The notes below the pieces were generated by a model. That model saw only the letters and a list, made by a program, of their open reading frames with translations, did not search any database and had not been told where the DNA came from. The position numbers and the translations under genes are program-made. A stretch of DNA of 64,000 bases from Nonomuraea angiospora (GTDB lineage Bacteria > Actinomycetota > Actinomycetes > Streptosporangiales > Streptosporangiaceae), in NCBI RefSeq assembly GCF_014873145.1, contig NZ_JADBEK010000001.1:4030001-4094000 (forward strand), given 5' to 3'. Below, piece by piece: positions 25,835-34,339 of this stretch. Position 1 is the stretch's first letter. Each line of letters starts with the position of its first letter.

Positions 25835-26217
25835 TCGTCATCGACAGCTCGGCGCTCGTCGAGGCCCTGGCCGGAGACGCCCCCGCAGACGAACTGCTCA
25901 CACGCGTCGCCGAGAACCGGCTCCACATCCCTTACCTGCTCGACTACGAGTTCCGCAATGCCATGCGCGGCCTGCTCCTCGGCGGGAAGATCAGCGAGGC
26001 GCGCGCCGAGGGAGCCCGGATCGTCAAGGCGGGTCTGCCCTTCACCCGTCACGCCGACGACGTGACCGCCGAGCGCGCCTGGGACCTGCGGGCCAACTTC
26101 AACGGTTACGACGCCACTTACGTCGCCCTCGCCGAAGCGCTGGACTGCACCCTGGTCACCACGGACGAGAAGATCTACAAGGTAGCCCGCAAGTACATCA
26201 ACATCGACCTCTGCTGA
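25831..26217 (+). CDS. PIN-domain ribonuclease toxin (VapC-like)
   Basis: A 128-residue PIN-domain protein. The four acidic positions of the Mg-dependent RNase site are visible: Asp5 in VIDSSA, Glu in DYEFRNA (about 41), Asp in NGYDATYVALAE (about 93) and Asp in TTDEKIY (about 111). It is complete and should be active if freed from the antitoxin. The GTG start overlaps the antitoxin stop. Confidence 0.9.
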   Translation: MIVIDSSALVEALAGDAPADELLTRVAENRLHIPYLLDYEFRNAMRGLLLGGKISEARAEGARIVKAGLPFTRHADDVTAERAWDLRANFNGYDATYVALAEALDCTLVTTDEKIYKVARKYINIDLC

Positions 26218-26448
26218 TCTCTCGATCGATCGCGAGTATCTGCCGTGAAGCTCGGACCTTTGGCCTCAATACTTCTGGCTGCCTTCCGGCCCGCCTGCCG
26301 GGCCCCATTGCCCAGTCCGGACGACTGGAGAGAGCCCGGCAGGCACGGGCGAACGGATCCTTGAAGCCTGATCCGACCCAGGTAGATCGGCAGTGAGCCT
26401 GTGCACAAAATCGCCACTTAGAGTGATGGCGCAGCTACGATTTGACCT

Positions 26449-26880
26449 GTGAGCAGCTACGTCCGAACCATTCGCGAGTACATGCGCCAGCAACCGCCCC
26501 CAACTTGGACAGAACTGCCGCTTGCGGGCGAACAACTCTCGGAGATCATCCTTTTTGGTCATGGGAAGGATGCCGATGTCATGGTGGAGCTGCTTGACGG
26601 GCGGCAGTTCGTCTTGGGTCTGGGCGGCACCCTACGAGTACACGGCTGCCCTGGGCTGGAAACCGAGGTAACCAGATGGGATGACCGTTCGCTGGTCATC
26701 CGGTATTTCGGCCAGAACCTGAAAGTGGCTGCTGTACGGCTTGGCGTTCCGGACCGGGCCGACGTGGAGGAGCTTGTCGCTGATGCTCACGAATGGCTGG
26801 CGACGGACGGTGTTGAGGACCTGCTTTGGGGCGTGTCTATCGAGATTGAGGTCGTGCCGATCCTCCAAGATGCCGATTGA
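26449..26880 (+). CDS. Hypothetical protein
   Basis: A 143-residue soluble acidic protein from a GTG start. It appears alpha/beta, with LDGRQFVLGLGGTLRVHG in the middle; no motif is recognised. It may be an immunity-like or accessory protein, given the accessory nature of this zone, but nothing in it proves that. The 230 bp before it hold no gene. Confidence 0.5.
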   Translation: MSSYVRTIREYMRQQPPPTWTELPLAGEQLSEIILFGHGKDADVMVELLDGRQFVLGLGGTLRVHGCPGLETEVTRWDDRSLVIRYFGQNLKVAAVRLGVPDRADVEELVADAHEWLATDGVEDLLWGVSIEIEVVPILQDAD

Positions 26881-27212
26881 GGGTCAGCGGACCGTCACAA
26901 GCGAAGCGGCGCCGTTGCCGCGGGCACCAAGCGCCTGGACGTGCTGGTCCGCTGGCCCTACACCGGTCCGGAGGGCGAACGGCTGATGCAGCGGGAGGCG
27001 ATGGAGCTGAAGGTCTGGCGGACGGGCGGGGACGACCGTACTGCGTGTGTGACGGGTTGCCCTCCTGAACCCGCTCGAACACAGGCGCGACAGAGGCGGG
27101 AAAGCGATACGACAGCCCTCCTTGATTGGCTCGATGCGTCGCGCCGTTTCTCGCTCAAAAGGCGGGTTCGTACGGCGTCGGTTCCGCGATCAGCAGGAAG
27201 GACAGACATCGC
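26881..27212. other. Gap holding a degraded coding remnant
   Basis: 332 bp without an intact gene. The first half encodes the fragment described as a pseudogene at 26896-27045; the second half carries the promoter and ribosome-binding site (AGGAAGGA) of the secreted-protein gene. No other structure is seen. Confidence 0.5.
26896..27045 (+). pseudogene. Fragment of an AAA-ATPase/nuclease-like gene
   Basis: One frame reads TKRLDVLVRWPYTGPEG, then QREAMELKVWRTGG before running into unrelated sequence. This block, with a charged strand followed by a xExKVWR strand, resembles the PD-(D/E)xK-like C-terminal part of some AAA-ATPase proteins. There is no start codon with a ribosome-binding site, and both ends are missing. 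It is probably a leftover of a lost accessory gene. Confidence 0.4.
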
Positions 27213-27689
27213 ATGCTTACCCGAATCCGCCGTCGAGGGCTGGTTCTCGCACTCGCCACGGGACTGCTCACCACCCAGGTGGTGGCCGCCGGGGCGTCCC
27301 CCGCCGCCGCGTCGCCGCAGGACTGCGAGGGGGGCGCCAACGGCTTCCGCGACATTCCCGACACCCTGCGGGGCACGCAGGCGCCGGTGGCACCGGTCGG
27401 CATCTTCGGACGGACCGCCACCCTCTACTACGGCCAGGTCGGCGGTGTCACCCGCGGTTGGGCTCACCTGGGTGGGGACACGCTGTCGGGTGACAGCGTG
27501 TGGATGGACTGGACCAAGGACGGCGGCAACACCTGGCTCCAGTGCGGTCCGTTCGAGGTGACCTCCGGCGGGCAGACCAAGACCAGCGCGGCACAGCGCA
27601 CCAGCTCCGACGCCAACTGGCGATTCCGGGCGTGCCTGAGGTGGGGTCGTCACGAGCCGCCGCACGTTCGCTGCACCGCTTGGTGGTGA
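27213..27689 (+). CDS. Secreted protein of unknown function
   Basis: A 158-residue protein from the ATG at 27213, which follows AGGAAGGA. The N terminus is a classical signal peptide (RIRRRG, hydrophobic LVLALATGLLTTQVVAAG, cleavage near SPAAASP). The mature 120-residue part has four or so cysteines (DCEGG, QCGPFEV, ACLRWG, RCTAW) that could pair outside the cell. No family is recognised. Confidence 0.75.
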   Translation: MLTRIRRRGLVLALATGLLTTQVVAAGASPAAASPQDCEGGANGFRDIPDTLRGTQAPVAPVGIFGRTATLYYGQVGGVTRGWAHLGGDTLSGDSVWMDWTKDGGNTWLQCGPFEVTSGGQTKTSAAQRTSSDANWRFRACLRWGRHEPPHVRCTAWW

Positions 27690-27705
27690 TCGCCGGCTGG
27701 AAACG

Positions 27706-27732
27706 CTGGGGTGAGCGGATCGCTCACCCCAG
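27706..27732. terminator. Bidirectional hairpin terminator
   Basis: A perfect 12-bp stem CTGGGGTGAGCG with loop GAT, placed between the convergent secreted-protein and acyl-CoA dehydrogenase genes (48-bp gap). It is probably used by both transcripts. Confidence 0.85.
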
Positions 27733-27737
27733 GTTCG

Positions 27738-29402
27738 TCAGAGCGCGACAGCCCCTGAAAGGAGGTCGTCGAACAGCTCCTGGCCCTCCGCCGGGCGGTC
27801 GATCCCGCGCAGCGGGCCGTGCTCCACGAGGTGGGCCTCGGCGTAGAGCCGGGCCACCAGCGCCTTGCGGCCGTCGTCGAGCCCCCAGGTGGCCTGGTCC
27901 TCCAGCAGGGCGGCGGCGTACACGTCGGCCATGAACTGCGCCAGCGGATACAGCCGCTCCTCCGCCACCGAGGGCTCCAGCGCGGCCCACGCCGTGACGG
28001 CCTTGGCGAGGTCGTCGATGCGGGCGTGCAGCAGGCCGGAGGTGGCCAGGTCGCGCAGGCGGTCGAGGAAGGGCAGGTGGGCCTGCTCCTTCACCATGGC
28101 CCGCCGCACGTCGAGGCAGAGGATGTTGTCGCCGCCCTCCCAGATCGGGTTGACCTGGGCGTCGCGCAGGAGGCGGGCCACCGGCCACTGCTCGATGTAG
28201 CCGTTGCCTCCGTGCACCTCGATCGCGTCGCTCGCCGCCGTCACGCCGAGGCGGGCGGCGCGCAGCTTGATCAGGGCGGGGGTGATGCGCAGGCGGGGGC
28301 CGGCGAGGCCGTCGAAGGCGAGCGCCTGGGCGGCCTCGACCTCGACGATCAGCTCGCTCAGCTTGCGGCGCATGAGCGGCTGGTCGATGAGCGGCCGGCC
28401 GAACGCCTCGCGGGCCCGGGCGTAGCAGATCGACTCCACGAGCGCGCGCCTGGCCACGCCGACGCCCATCATGGCCACGCCGAGCCTGGAGGCGTTGGTG
28501 AGCTTCATCATGGTCCCGAGCCCGGAGCCGGTGGTGCCCTCTCCGAAAAGAGGGAACGCCTCCGCGTCGCTGAACTCGACCTCCGCCGAGGCGACCGAAC
28601 GGGTGCCGAGCTTGTCCTTGAGCCTCCGGATCCGCAGGCCGTTGCGGCTTCCGTCCCGCCGCTCCCACAGCACGAGGAACGGCGACACGTTCCCGTCAGG
28701 GCGCCTGGCCAGCACCACGAACGCGGAGCCGTTGGCGTTGGACGCGAACCACTTGAAGCCGGTCAGCAGCCACGCGTCGCCGGCGGGCTCCGCCGTGGCC
28801 TCCAGCGCGGCCAGGTCCGAGCCGCCCGTCCGCTCGGTGAACATCTGAGCGGCTTCGCCGGAGTAGTAGCCGTTGGCGAAGATCTCCCGCACCCGATCGC
28901 GTACGTCCTCGGGCGCGTACTTGTCGGCGAGGGAGACCACCATGTCCCCGCCGGTACCGAGCGCACAGCCCATCCCGATGTCGGCCTGATCGAGCAGGTA
29001 CGTCCAGGCGGCGCCGAGCGCGGCCGGATCAGCCCCGTGCGCCCGGGCCTCGGCGGCGAAGGACGGCGAGGTGAAGTTGTCCTCCATGAGCGCCTGCCGG
29101 GCCGTGTGAAAGGACGGCGGCATGACGACCTCGCTGACGTCCCTGCCCCACTTGTCGTACTTCTCCAGCCGCGGCGGGTTGCGGTCGGTCTCCTCCGCGG
29201 ACTCGGCCACGAGCCCGCCCATCAGCGCGCCCAGCCGGTCCAGGCGCGGCTCCGCCCAGGCGAAGCCCTCGCCCAGGTGGCGCCGCATGAGCAGGCGCAG
29301 CGTGGGATCGCAGGTCCACCAGTTGCGCCCGGCGGCGCCCTGGTAGCGCTCGGTGGCGTAACGGTCGCTGCGGTCGAAAGGTTCGATGAGATAGCGCCCC
29401 AT
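27738..29402 (-). CDS. Acyl-CoA dehydrogenase family protein
   Basis: A 554-residue flavoenzyme of the long (AidB-like) acyl-CoA dehydrogenase branch. The FAD/substrate motifs AAQMFTERTGGSD and GLGTMMKLTNASR are present, as is IEVHGGNGYIEQW near the C terminus. It should oxidise an acyl-CoA or act in stress protection like AidB. The ATG at 29402 was chosen because MGRYLIEPFDRSDRYA matches the family start. It is divergent from a PaaX-type regulator across 31 bp, which suggests PaaX control of acyl-CoA metabolism. Confidence 0.9.
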   Translation of the reverse strand: MGRYLIEPFDRSDRYATERYQGAAGRNWWTCDPTLRLLMRRHLGEGFAWAEPRLDRLGALMGGLVAESAEETDRNPPRLEKYDKWGRDVSEVVMPPSFHTARQALMEDNFTSPSFAAEARAHGADPAALGAAWTYLLDQADIGMGCALGTGGDMVVSLADKYAPEDVRDRVREIFANGYYSGEAAQMFTERTGGSDLAALEATAEPAGDAWLLTGFKWFASNANGSAFVVLARRPDGNVSPFLVLWERRDGSRNGLRIRRLKDKLGTRSVASAEVEFSDAEAFPLFGEGTTGSGLGTMMKLTNASRLGVAMMGVGVARRALVESICYARAREAFGRPLIDQPLMRRKLSELIVEVEAAQALAFDGLAGPRLRITPALIKLRAARLGVTAASDAIEVHGGNGYIEQWPVARLLRDAQVNPIWEGGDNILCLDVRRAMVKEQAHLPFLDRLRDLATSGLLHARIDDLAKAVTAWAALEPSVAEERLYPLAQFMADVYAAALLEDQATWGLDDGRKALVARLYAEAHLVEHGPLRGIDRPAEGQELFDDLLSGAVAL

Positions 29403-29450
29403 ACTCGCGAGTGTTACATATACTCGACACGCGATGGAAGAGCGTAACAC
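29401..29450. promoter_or_regulatory. Repeats in the PaaX/acyl-CoA dehydrogenase divergent promoter
   Basis: In the 31-bp gap there is a direct repeat ATACTCG (29401-29407 and 29420-29426), a dyad CGAGT-N9-ACTCG (29408-29426), and an inverted pair GTGTTAC (29411-29417) / GTAACAC (29444-29450). These are plausible PaaX binding sites that would control both genes. The AT-rich TTACATATA core may overlap the promoters. Confidence 0.5.
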
Positions 29451-30162
29451 CCTGAGCGCCAGATCGGCCGTGCTGAGCGCGCTGCTGGGCAGCCACCCGC
29501 CGCGGCTGCCCGCCCGGCAGCTGGTGCGCATCGGCGCGCTGTTCGGCATCGCCGAGGGCACCGTACGGGTGGCGCTGTCGCGCATGGTCGCGGCCGGCGA
29601 CCTCCTCCAGGACGGTCGCTTCTACACGCTGTCGGAGCGGCTCGCCGAGCGCCAGGCCAGGCAGGACGAGAGCCGCGACCCGCACACCAGGCCGTGGGAC
29701 GGCACCTGGGAGATCGCCGTGGTGACGGCGGAGCGGCGCGCGCCCGCCGACCGGGCCGCCTTCCGGGCCACGATGACCGCGCTGCGCCTGGCCGAGCTGC
29801 GCGAGGGCACCTGGATGCGGCCCGCCAACCTGGTGCGCGCGTGGCCGGAGGCCGTCACGGCGCAGTGCACGCTGATCGACGGCCGCCCGCACGACGACCC
29901 CACTCCCCTGCTGTGGGACCTGGACGGCTGGGCGGCCGAGGCCCACCGGCTGGAGCGGGCCCTCGACCGATCCCTCGACCGGGCCGGCGGCCTGGCCGAG
30001 GGCTTCCTGGTCTCGGCCGCCGTGCTGCGCCATCTCCTGGCCGACCCGCTGCTCCCGAGGGAGCTGCTGCCGGCCGGCTGGCCGGGCGCGGAGCTGCGCG
30101 CCCGCTACGACGACTTCGACCGCCACTACCGCGAGGTGCTGTACGAGCACCTCAAGGGCTGA
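29434..30162 (+). CDS. PaaX-family transcriptional regulator
   Basis: A 242-residue regulator with the PaaX N-terminal winged helix (RLPARQLVRIGALFGIAEGTVRVALSRM) and the C-terminal PaaX_C part (FDRHYREVLYEHL). PaaX proteins repress phenylacetyl-CoA or related acyl-CoA pathways and are released by the CoA ester. Here the only neighbour target is the divergent acyl-CoA dehydrogenase; no paa catabolic genes are in the window, so the ligand is unknown. Confidence 0.9.
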   Translation: MEERNTLSARSAVLSALLGSHPPRLPARQLVRIGALFGIAEGTVRVALSRMVAAGDLLQDGRFYTLSERLAERQARQDESRDPHTRPWDGTWEIAVVTAERRAPADRAAFRATMTALRLAELREGTWMRPANLVRAWPEAVTAQCTLIDGRPHDDPTPLLWDLDGWAAEAHRLERALDRSLDRAGGLAEGFLVSAAVLRHLLADPLLPRELLPAGWPGAELRARYDDFDRHYREVLYEHLKG

Positions 30163-30168
30163 AGGCCC

Positions 30169-31197
30169 CTAGAGGGGCACGCCGAAGATGATCCGGCGGT
30201 TCCTGAACTCGGTGACGCTCCACAGCTTGCCGCCCTGCACCGTCAGGTCCTCCGGCCCGATGGGGAAGCCCCGCGTCTGCAGCCTGCCGTCGGCCTGGAC
30301 GAGCAGCTTGCCGTTGGCGTTCGCGCCGGCCGCCTGGCTCAGGTACCACTTGCCGCCCCACGAGACGGCCCCCTGGATCTTGGGCTGTCCCATCACGTAG
30401 GCGTCCTCGGGCTCGCCGCCGGACAGGCCCAGGGGCCAGCGGCCCACCCAGCCGCCCGGGTCGTCCTCCCGGTACTCGCCGGTGACCAGCCGCGGCGTGC
30501 CGCCGCTGCGGTCGATCGAGACGAACGAGAAGAGCGGCCCCGGCTTGGCGACCTTCCAGAAGTCGGTCTGGGGGATCACGTACCGGTAGCCGAAGGCGTG
30601 GAACTTGCCGCCGTGCCGCCCGACCTGCTTGGGGTCGCCCAGGTCGCTCTGGGCGGTACGCAGGTCGAGCACGTGCTTGAGGTCGAAGACGCGCAGCCCC
30701 CGCTTGGTGTCGGCGATGTAGAGCAGGTCGCCGTCGCACGCGACGCCGCCCGCGTGGATGTTGATCGGCCCGTACGAACCATCCGGCTTCGCCTCGACCA
30801 GCAGCGCATGCTGATATTTCAGGGTTTTGGGGCTGAGAAAGGACAGCCTGATGCCCCGCTCGCCCACCTCCGGCTTGAAGTACCAGGTCGCCAGGAACGC
30901 CGGCACCCCGATGGAGCCCGACTCGTCCGAGCAGGTCAGCCCCTGCGGGTACCAGTCGACCGTGTCCTGGTCCTTGACGTCGAAGGCGTACCACTCGGCC
31001 GGTTTCGGGCTCATCGCCCCGAGCGCGCCCGATGCCCCCTTGCGGGTCGCCACCCGGTTCGCCTGCGCCAGCACCGCCTCGACACCGGCGCTGCCGATCT
31101 CCCCCGCCAGCTTCGCCGCCCCTTCGGCCAGGTCGCCCGTTTCCCGGCGCAAGGCGAAGGGTGCCTTGTTCGTGGGTACCATCCCCGTTGCCGCCAT
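30169..31197 (-). CDS. Hypothetical protein, beta-propeller-like
   Basis: A 342-residue protein. After an Ala-rich helical N terminus (1-60) the sequence is strand-rich with repeated segments (NIHAGGVACDGDLLYIADT, GGKFHAFGYRYV, SWGGKWYLSQ) typical of blade repeats. No signal peptide is clear, so it may be cytoplasmic. No enzymatic motif is recognised. It is convergent with the PaaX gene and monocistronic. Confidence 0.65.
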   Translation of the reverse strand: MAATGMVPTNKAPFALRRETGDLAEGAAKLAGEIGSAGVEAVLAQANRVATRKGASGALGAMSPKPAEWYAFDVKDQDTVDWYPQGLTCSDESGSIGVPAFLATWYFKPEVGERGIRLSFLSPKTLKYQHALLVEAKPDGSYGPINIHAGGVACDGDLLYIADTKRGLRVFDLKHVLDLRTAQSDLGDPKQVGRHGGKFHAFGYRYVIPQTDFWKVAKPGPLFSFVSIDRSGGTPRLVTGEYREDDPGGWVGRWPLGLSGGEPEDAYVMGQPKIQGAVSWGGKWYLSQAAGANANGKLLVQADGRLQTRGFPIGPEDLTVQGGKLWSVTEFRNRRIIFGVPL

Positions 31198-31260
31198 AAC
31201 TTCCTCGCTTTGCCGTCCCTTGACCTAGTTTGACGGACGGAGTGCGATAGAAGTTTGCGT

Positions 31261-32661
31261 TCAGGGCCACAAATGCACCGGAAGCCCCGACAGTGACAGC
31301 TCGCGGTAACGCTGGACGAGCCGTTCCCTGTCGCCCTCGAAACGCTCCAGAGCCTCCCGCTGCCAGACCGCGCCCGTGCGGCGCAGCCGGGTGCGCTGCG
31401 CGATCACGTCCAGCGCGCCGTCGGCGTCAGACGGCGTCACCCCCGCCGCGAGCAGCCCTTCCCGCGCCTCGGGCAGCAGGCGGAGCACCAGGTCGGCGGC
31501 CTCGAATTCGGCGTCGGAGCCGGGCCAGGAGAGCTTGGCGTCCAGCCCGTGCATGGCGGCGCGGTAGAAGTTCTGGTACGCCTCCCCGAACCGGAAGCCG
31601 GTCAGGTCCCGCTCCGCCTGCGACAGCGTGAGCCCCAGCAGGAACGCCGTGTTGGCCGCCATGTCCGCGCACGAGGGCCCCGCCGGCAGCGCCCGCATCT
31701 CGATCCGCAGGTGGCCGCCGTCGGCCGGGTCGTACACGGGCCGGTTCCACTGCCAGATCGTGCCCTGGTGCAGCCGCAACTCCGGCACCTCGTACGGCTC
31801 CGCGTCGTCCCGCAGATCGGGCAGCACGGGATCGTAGTCCCGCACGTACCGCTCGAACAGCTCGTACGCCCCCTCGCGCACCCAGTCGGAGCCGAACGTG
31901 ACCCGCCCGTCCCTGCGCTCGCGCCGCTGCACGTCCCGGTCGTCGGCGGCCTCCTCCATCAGCGCGATGCGCGTCTCCTCCCACAGCCGCCTGCCCAGGA
32001 AGAACGGCGAGTTCCCGCAGGCGGCCAGCACCGGGCCGATGGCGAGCTGGGCGGCGTTGAACAGCCGCGCGAAGCGCTCGGGCGGCGTGCGCATGTGCAC
32101 CTGCCAGGAGGTGTTGGCGCTCTCGAGGATCACGTCCTCCACCGACAGCTCCAAATCGTCGATCTTGACCAGGAACGGCTCCAGCCGCAACCGCCTGATG
32201 CCCCTGCTCATGGCCCGGTAGCGGTTCTGGTCGCTCATCGCGCCGACCGTGAAGTCCTCGGCGTCGAGCGTGGGCAGGATGCCGATGGGCAGCGCGCCCC
32301 CGCCCTCCACGGCCCCGTCCACCTTGACGACCGTCTCCTGCACCTCGCCGCTCAGCCGCTCGAAGGGCCGCCCGGCCAGCGGGGTGGGGGTCAGGTTCAC
32401 TTCAATGTTGTAGCGGCCCAGCTCCAGCACCACGCGGGGGTCACCGAGGGCTTCGAGCACCTGGCTGTTGCGGGGCAGCGGCCGGCCCCGCTCGTCGACC
32501 AGGAACAGCTCCAGCTCGGCCCCGATCGTGGCCGGGCCCTCGCCGAAGCCGGGGGTGGCGAGCAGCTCGCGCAGGACCCCGAGCTGCTCCCGGATCCGCT
32601 CCCCGAAGGCGGCGTACTCCGCCTCGGTGAACCGCTCCTTATCTAGATCTCGTCCCATCAC
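31261..32661 (-). CDS. Glutamate-cysteine ligase family protein (GCS2)
   Basis: A 466-residue GCS2-family enzyme: ATIGAELELFLVDE, GRYNIEVNLTP, NTSWQVHM and GHLRIEMRALPAGPS are the ATP/glutamate-site segments. Family members make gamma-glutamylcysteine or related gamma-glutamyl amides; actinobacteria use one (EgtA) for ergothioneine, but no egtB-D genes are adjacent, so the product is open. The start is GTG 32661 or the next codon, ATG 32658, after AGGGGG. Confidence 0.85.
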   Translation of the reverse strand: MMGRDLDKERFTEAEYAAFGERIREQLGVLRELLATPGFGEGPATIGAELELFLVDERGRPLPRNSQVLEALGDPRVVLELGRYNIEVNLTPTPLAGRPFERLSGEVQETVVKVDGAVEGGGALPIGILPTLDAEDFTVGAMSDQNRYRAMSRGIRRLRLEPFLVKIDDLELSVEDVILESANTSWQVHMRTPPERFARLFNAAQLAIGPVLAACGNSPFFLGRRLWEETRIALMEEAADDRDVQRRERRDGRVTFGSDWVREGAYELFERYVRDYDPVLPDLRDDAEPYEVPELRLHQGTIWQWNRPVYDPADGGHLRIEMRALPAGPSCADMAANTAFLLGLTLSQAERDLTGFRFGEAYQNFYRAAMHGLDAKLSWPGSDAEFEAADLVLRLLPEAREGLLAAGVTPSDADGALDVIAQRTRLRRTGAVWQREALERFEGDRERLVQRYRELSLSGLPVHLWP

Positions 32662-32693
32662 CCCCTTCTGTCCTATTCACCAGGCTTGACACC

Positions 32694-33404
32694 TCACCAA
32701 TTGACAGATCCGCGGTCTTCCAGGAACGCCCCGGTAGGGCCGTCCGCGTCGAGGGTGGCGAGCCGCACGGCGATGGCCGCGCCCTGCTCGGCCGTCCGGA
32801 ACCCGCTGTGCCCGTTGAGGTCGGTGGCGCAGTAGCCGGGGTTGGCCGCGTTCACCTTGATCGGGGTGTCGATCAGCTCCTTGGCGTAGCTGACGGTGAC
32901 CATGTTGAGCGCCGTCTTCGAGGAGTTGTAGGGCATGATGTTGACGTCCCAGTAGGGGCTCTCCCGGTCCATCGCCATGGTCAGCGAGCCCAGCTCGCTC
33001 GTCATGTTCACGATCCGCCCGGCCTCCGACTCCCGCAGCAGCGGCAGCATCGCGTTGATGACCGTCACCACGCCGAAGACGTTCGTCTCGTAGACCTCCC
33101 TGAGCACCCCGGCGGGGGTGGCGCTGGGGCGCGGGTCCATGAAGCCGCCGGTGATCCCGGCGTTGTTGACCAGGATGTCCAGCCGGCCGTACTCCTGCTC
33201 GATCCACTTGGCGGCGGCGGCCACGCTCGCCTCGTCGGTCACGTCGAGCCGCACGTACGGCTGCCCCAGCCGCTGCGCGGCGGCCCTCCCGCGTTCCTCG
33301 TCGCGCGCCCCCACGATCGTGGTGACACCCTGCTCGGCCAGCAGCCGCGCGATCTCGTAGCCGATTCCCTTGTTGGCGCCCGTGATGAGGGCGATCGTCG
33401 TCAT
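32694..33404 (-). CDS. Short-chain dehydrogenase/reductase
   Basis: A 236-residue classical SDR: cofactor motif TGANKGIG, NNAG at about residue 84, the catalytic Ser in NMTSELG and the Tyr/Lys pair in YNSSK. It is probably NADP-dependent, with a carbonyl-reductase-like SDR build. The ATG at 33404 gives the correct N terminus MTTIALITGANKG. It is divergent from an XRE regulator that likely controls it. Confidence 0.92.
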   Translation of the reverse strand: MTTIALITGANKGIGYEIARLLAEQGVTTIVGARDEERGRAAAQRLGQPYVRLDVTDEASVAAAAKWIEQEYGRLDILVNNAGITGGFMDPRPSATPAGVLREVYETNVFGVVTVINAMLPLLRESEAGRIVNMTSELGSLTMAMDRESPYWDVNIMPYNSSKTALNMVTVSYAKELIDTPIKVNAANPGYCATDLNGHSGFRTAEQGAAIAVRLATLDADGPTGAFLEDRGSVNW

Positions 33405-33455
33405 GCCTCCACGTTCGCGCAGGTCACAGCCGGTCCGGGAGAGGTCTGGGGAGGC

Positions 33456-33472
33456 TGGTATCAGCGGTACCA
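33456..33472. promoter_or_regulatory. Dyad in the SDR/XRE divergent promoter
   Basis: TGGTA-TCAGCGG-TACCA, 5-bp arms, centred 44 bases before the XRE-family start, in the 103-bp gap between two divergent genes. It is a candidate operator for the XRE/MmyB-like regulator, judged by symmetry and position only. Confidence 0.45.
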
Positions 33473-33507
33473 CCCACGCGCGGCCGGACATCCCTGAGGA
33501 TGGAGGC

Positions 33508-34338
33508 ATGAACCGCGACGAACTCGCCGACTTCCTTCGCGTCAGGCGCTCCCGTGTCACCCCCGCCGAGGTCGGCCTGCCGGGCGGCGAGCGGCGCCGC
33601 ACGCCGGGCCTGCGCAGGCAGGAGGTCGCGCAGCTCGCGGGCATGTCGATCGACTACTACATCCGCCTGGAGCAGGGCCGGGGCCCGCACCCGTCCCGGC
33701 AGGTGCTCAACGCGCTGGCCCGGGCGCTCATGCTGAGCGGCGACGAGCGCACCCACCTGCTCCACCTGGCCGGGCACGCGGTGGAGACGCCCCGGATCAG
33801 GGAGGACGTGCCCCAGAGCCTGCTGCACCTGCTCGAGTTCATGGAGGAGGTCCCCGCGTACGTGCTGGACGCCCGGTACGACATCCGCGCCTGGAACCCC
33901 CTGGCCAACGTGCTCATGGGCGGCCTCGACACCGTGGCCCCGGACGACCGCAACGTCATCCGCTGGGTCTTCATGTCCCCCCACATCGCCGAATACCTCA
34001 GCGACGAGGAGAAGGGCCGCTTCGCCCGCTCCTCCGTCGCCGACCTGCGCGCCGCCGCGGGCCGCTACCCCGACGACCGCAAGATCCAGGCGCTGGTCGC
34101 CGAGATGCTGGCGCTCAGCCCGCACTTCGCCGAGCTGTGGGCCAGGTACGAGGTCGAGATCCGCAGGGAGCAGCGCAAACAGGTCACGCATCCGCTGGTC
34201 GGCACCATCGACGCGATCTGCCAGGTCATGCCCGTGCCCGACCGCGAGGACCTCCGCCTCGTCCTCTACACCACCGAACCCGGTTCGCCCTCCCACCAGG
34301 CCTTGCGCGACCTGCGGCAACTGACCCTAAGCTCATGA
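33508..34338 (+). CDS. XRE-family regulator with MmyB-like ligand domain
   Basis: A 276-residue protein: N-terminal helix-turn-helix ([25 protein letters not shown]) and a C-terminal MmyB-like PAS domain ([21 protein letters not shown], then WVFMSPHI). This family senses a small hydrophobic ligand and regulates a divergent oxidoreductase, which fits the divergent SDR here. The start is the ATG at 33508 after GGAGG. The alcohol dehydrogenase gene starts 1 bp after its stop. Confidence 0.92.
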   Translation: MNRDELADFLRVRRSRVTPAEVGLPGGERRRTPGLRRQEVAQLAGMSIDYYIRLEQGRGPHPSRQVLNALARALMLSGDERTHLLHLAGHAVETPRIREDVPQSLLHLLEFMEEVPAYVLDARYDIRAWNPLANVLMGGLDTVAPDDRNVIRWVFMSPHIAEYLSDEEKGRFARSSVADLRAAAGRYPDDRKIQALVAEMLALSPHFAELWARYEVEIRREQRKQVTHPLVGTIDAICQVMPVPDREDLRLVLYTTEPGSPSHQALRDLRQLTLSS

Positions 34339-34339
34339 G

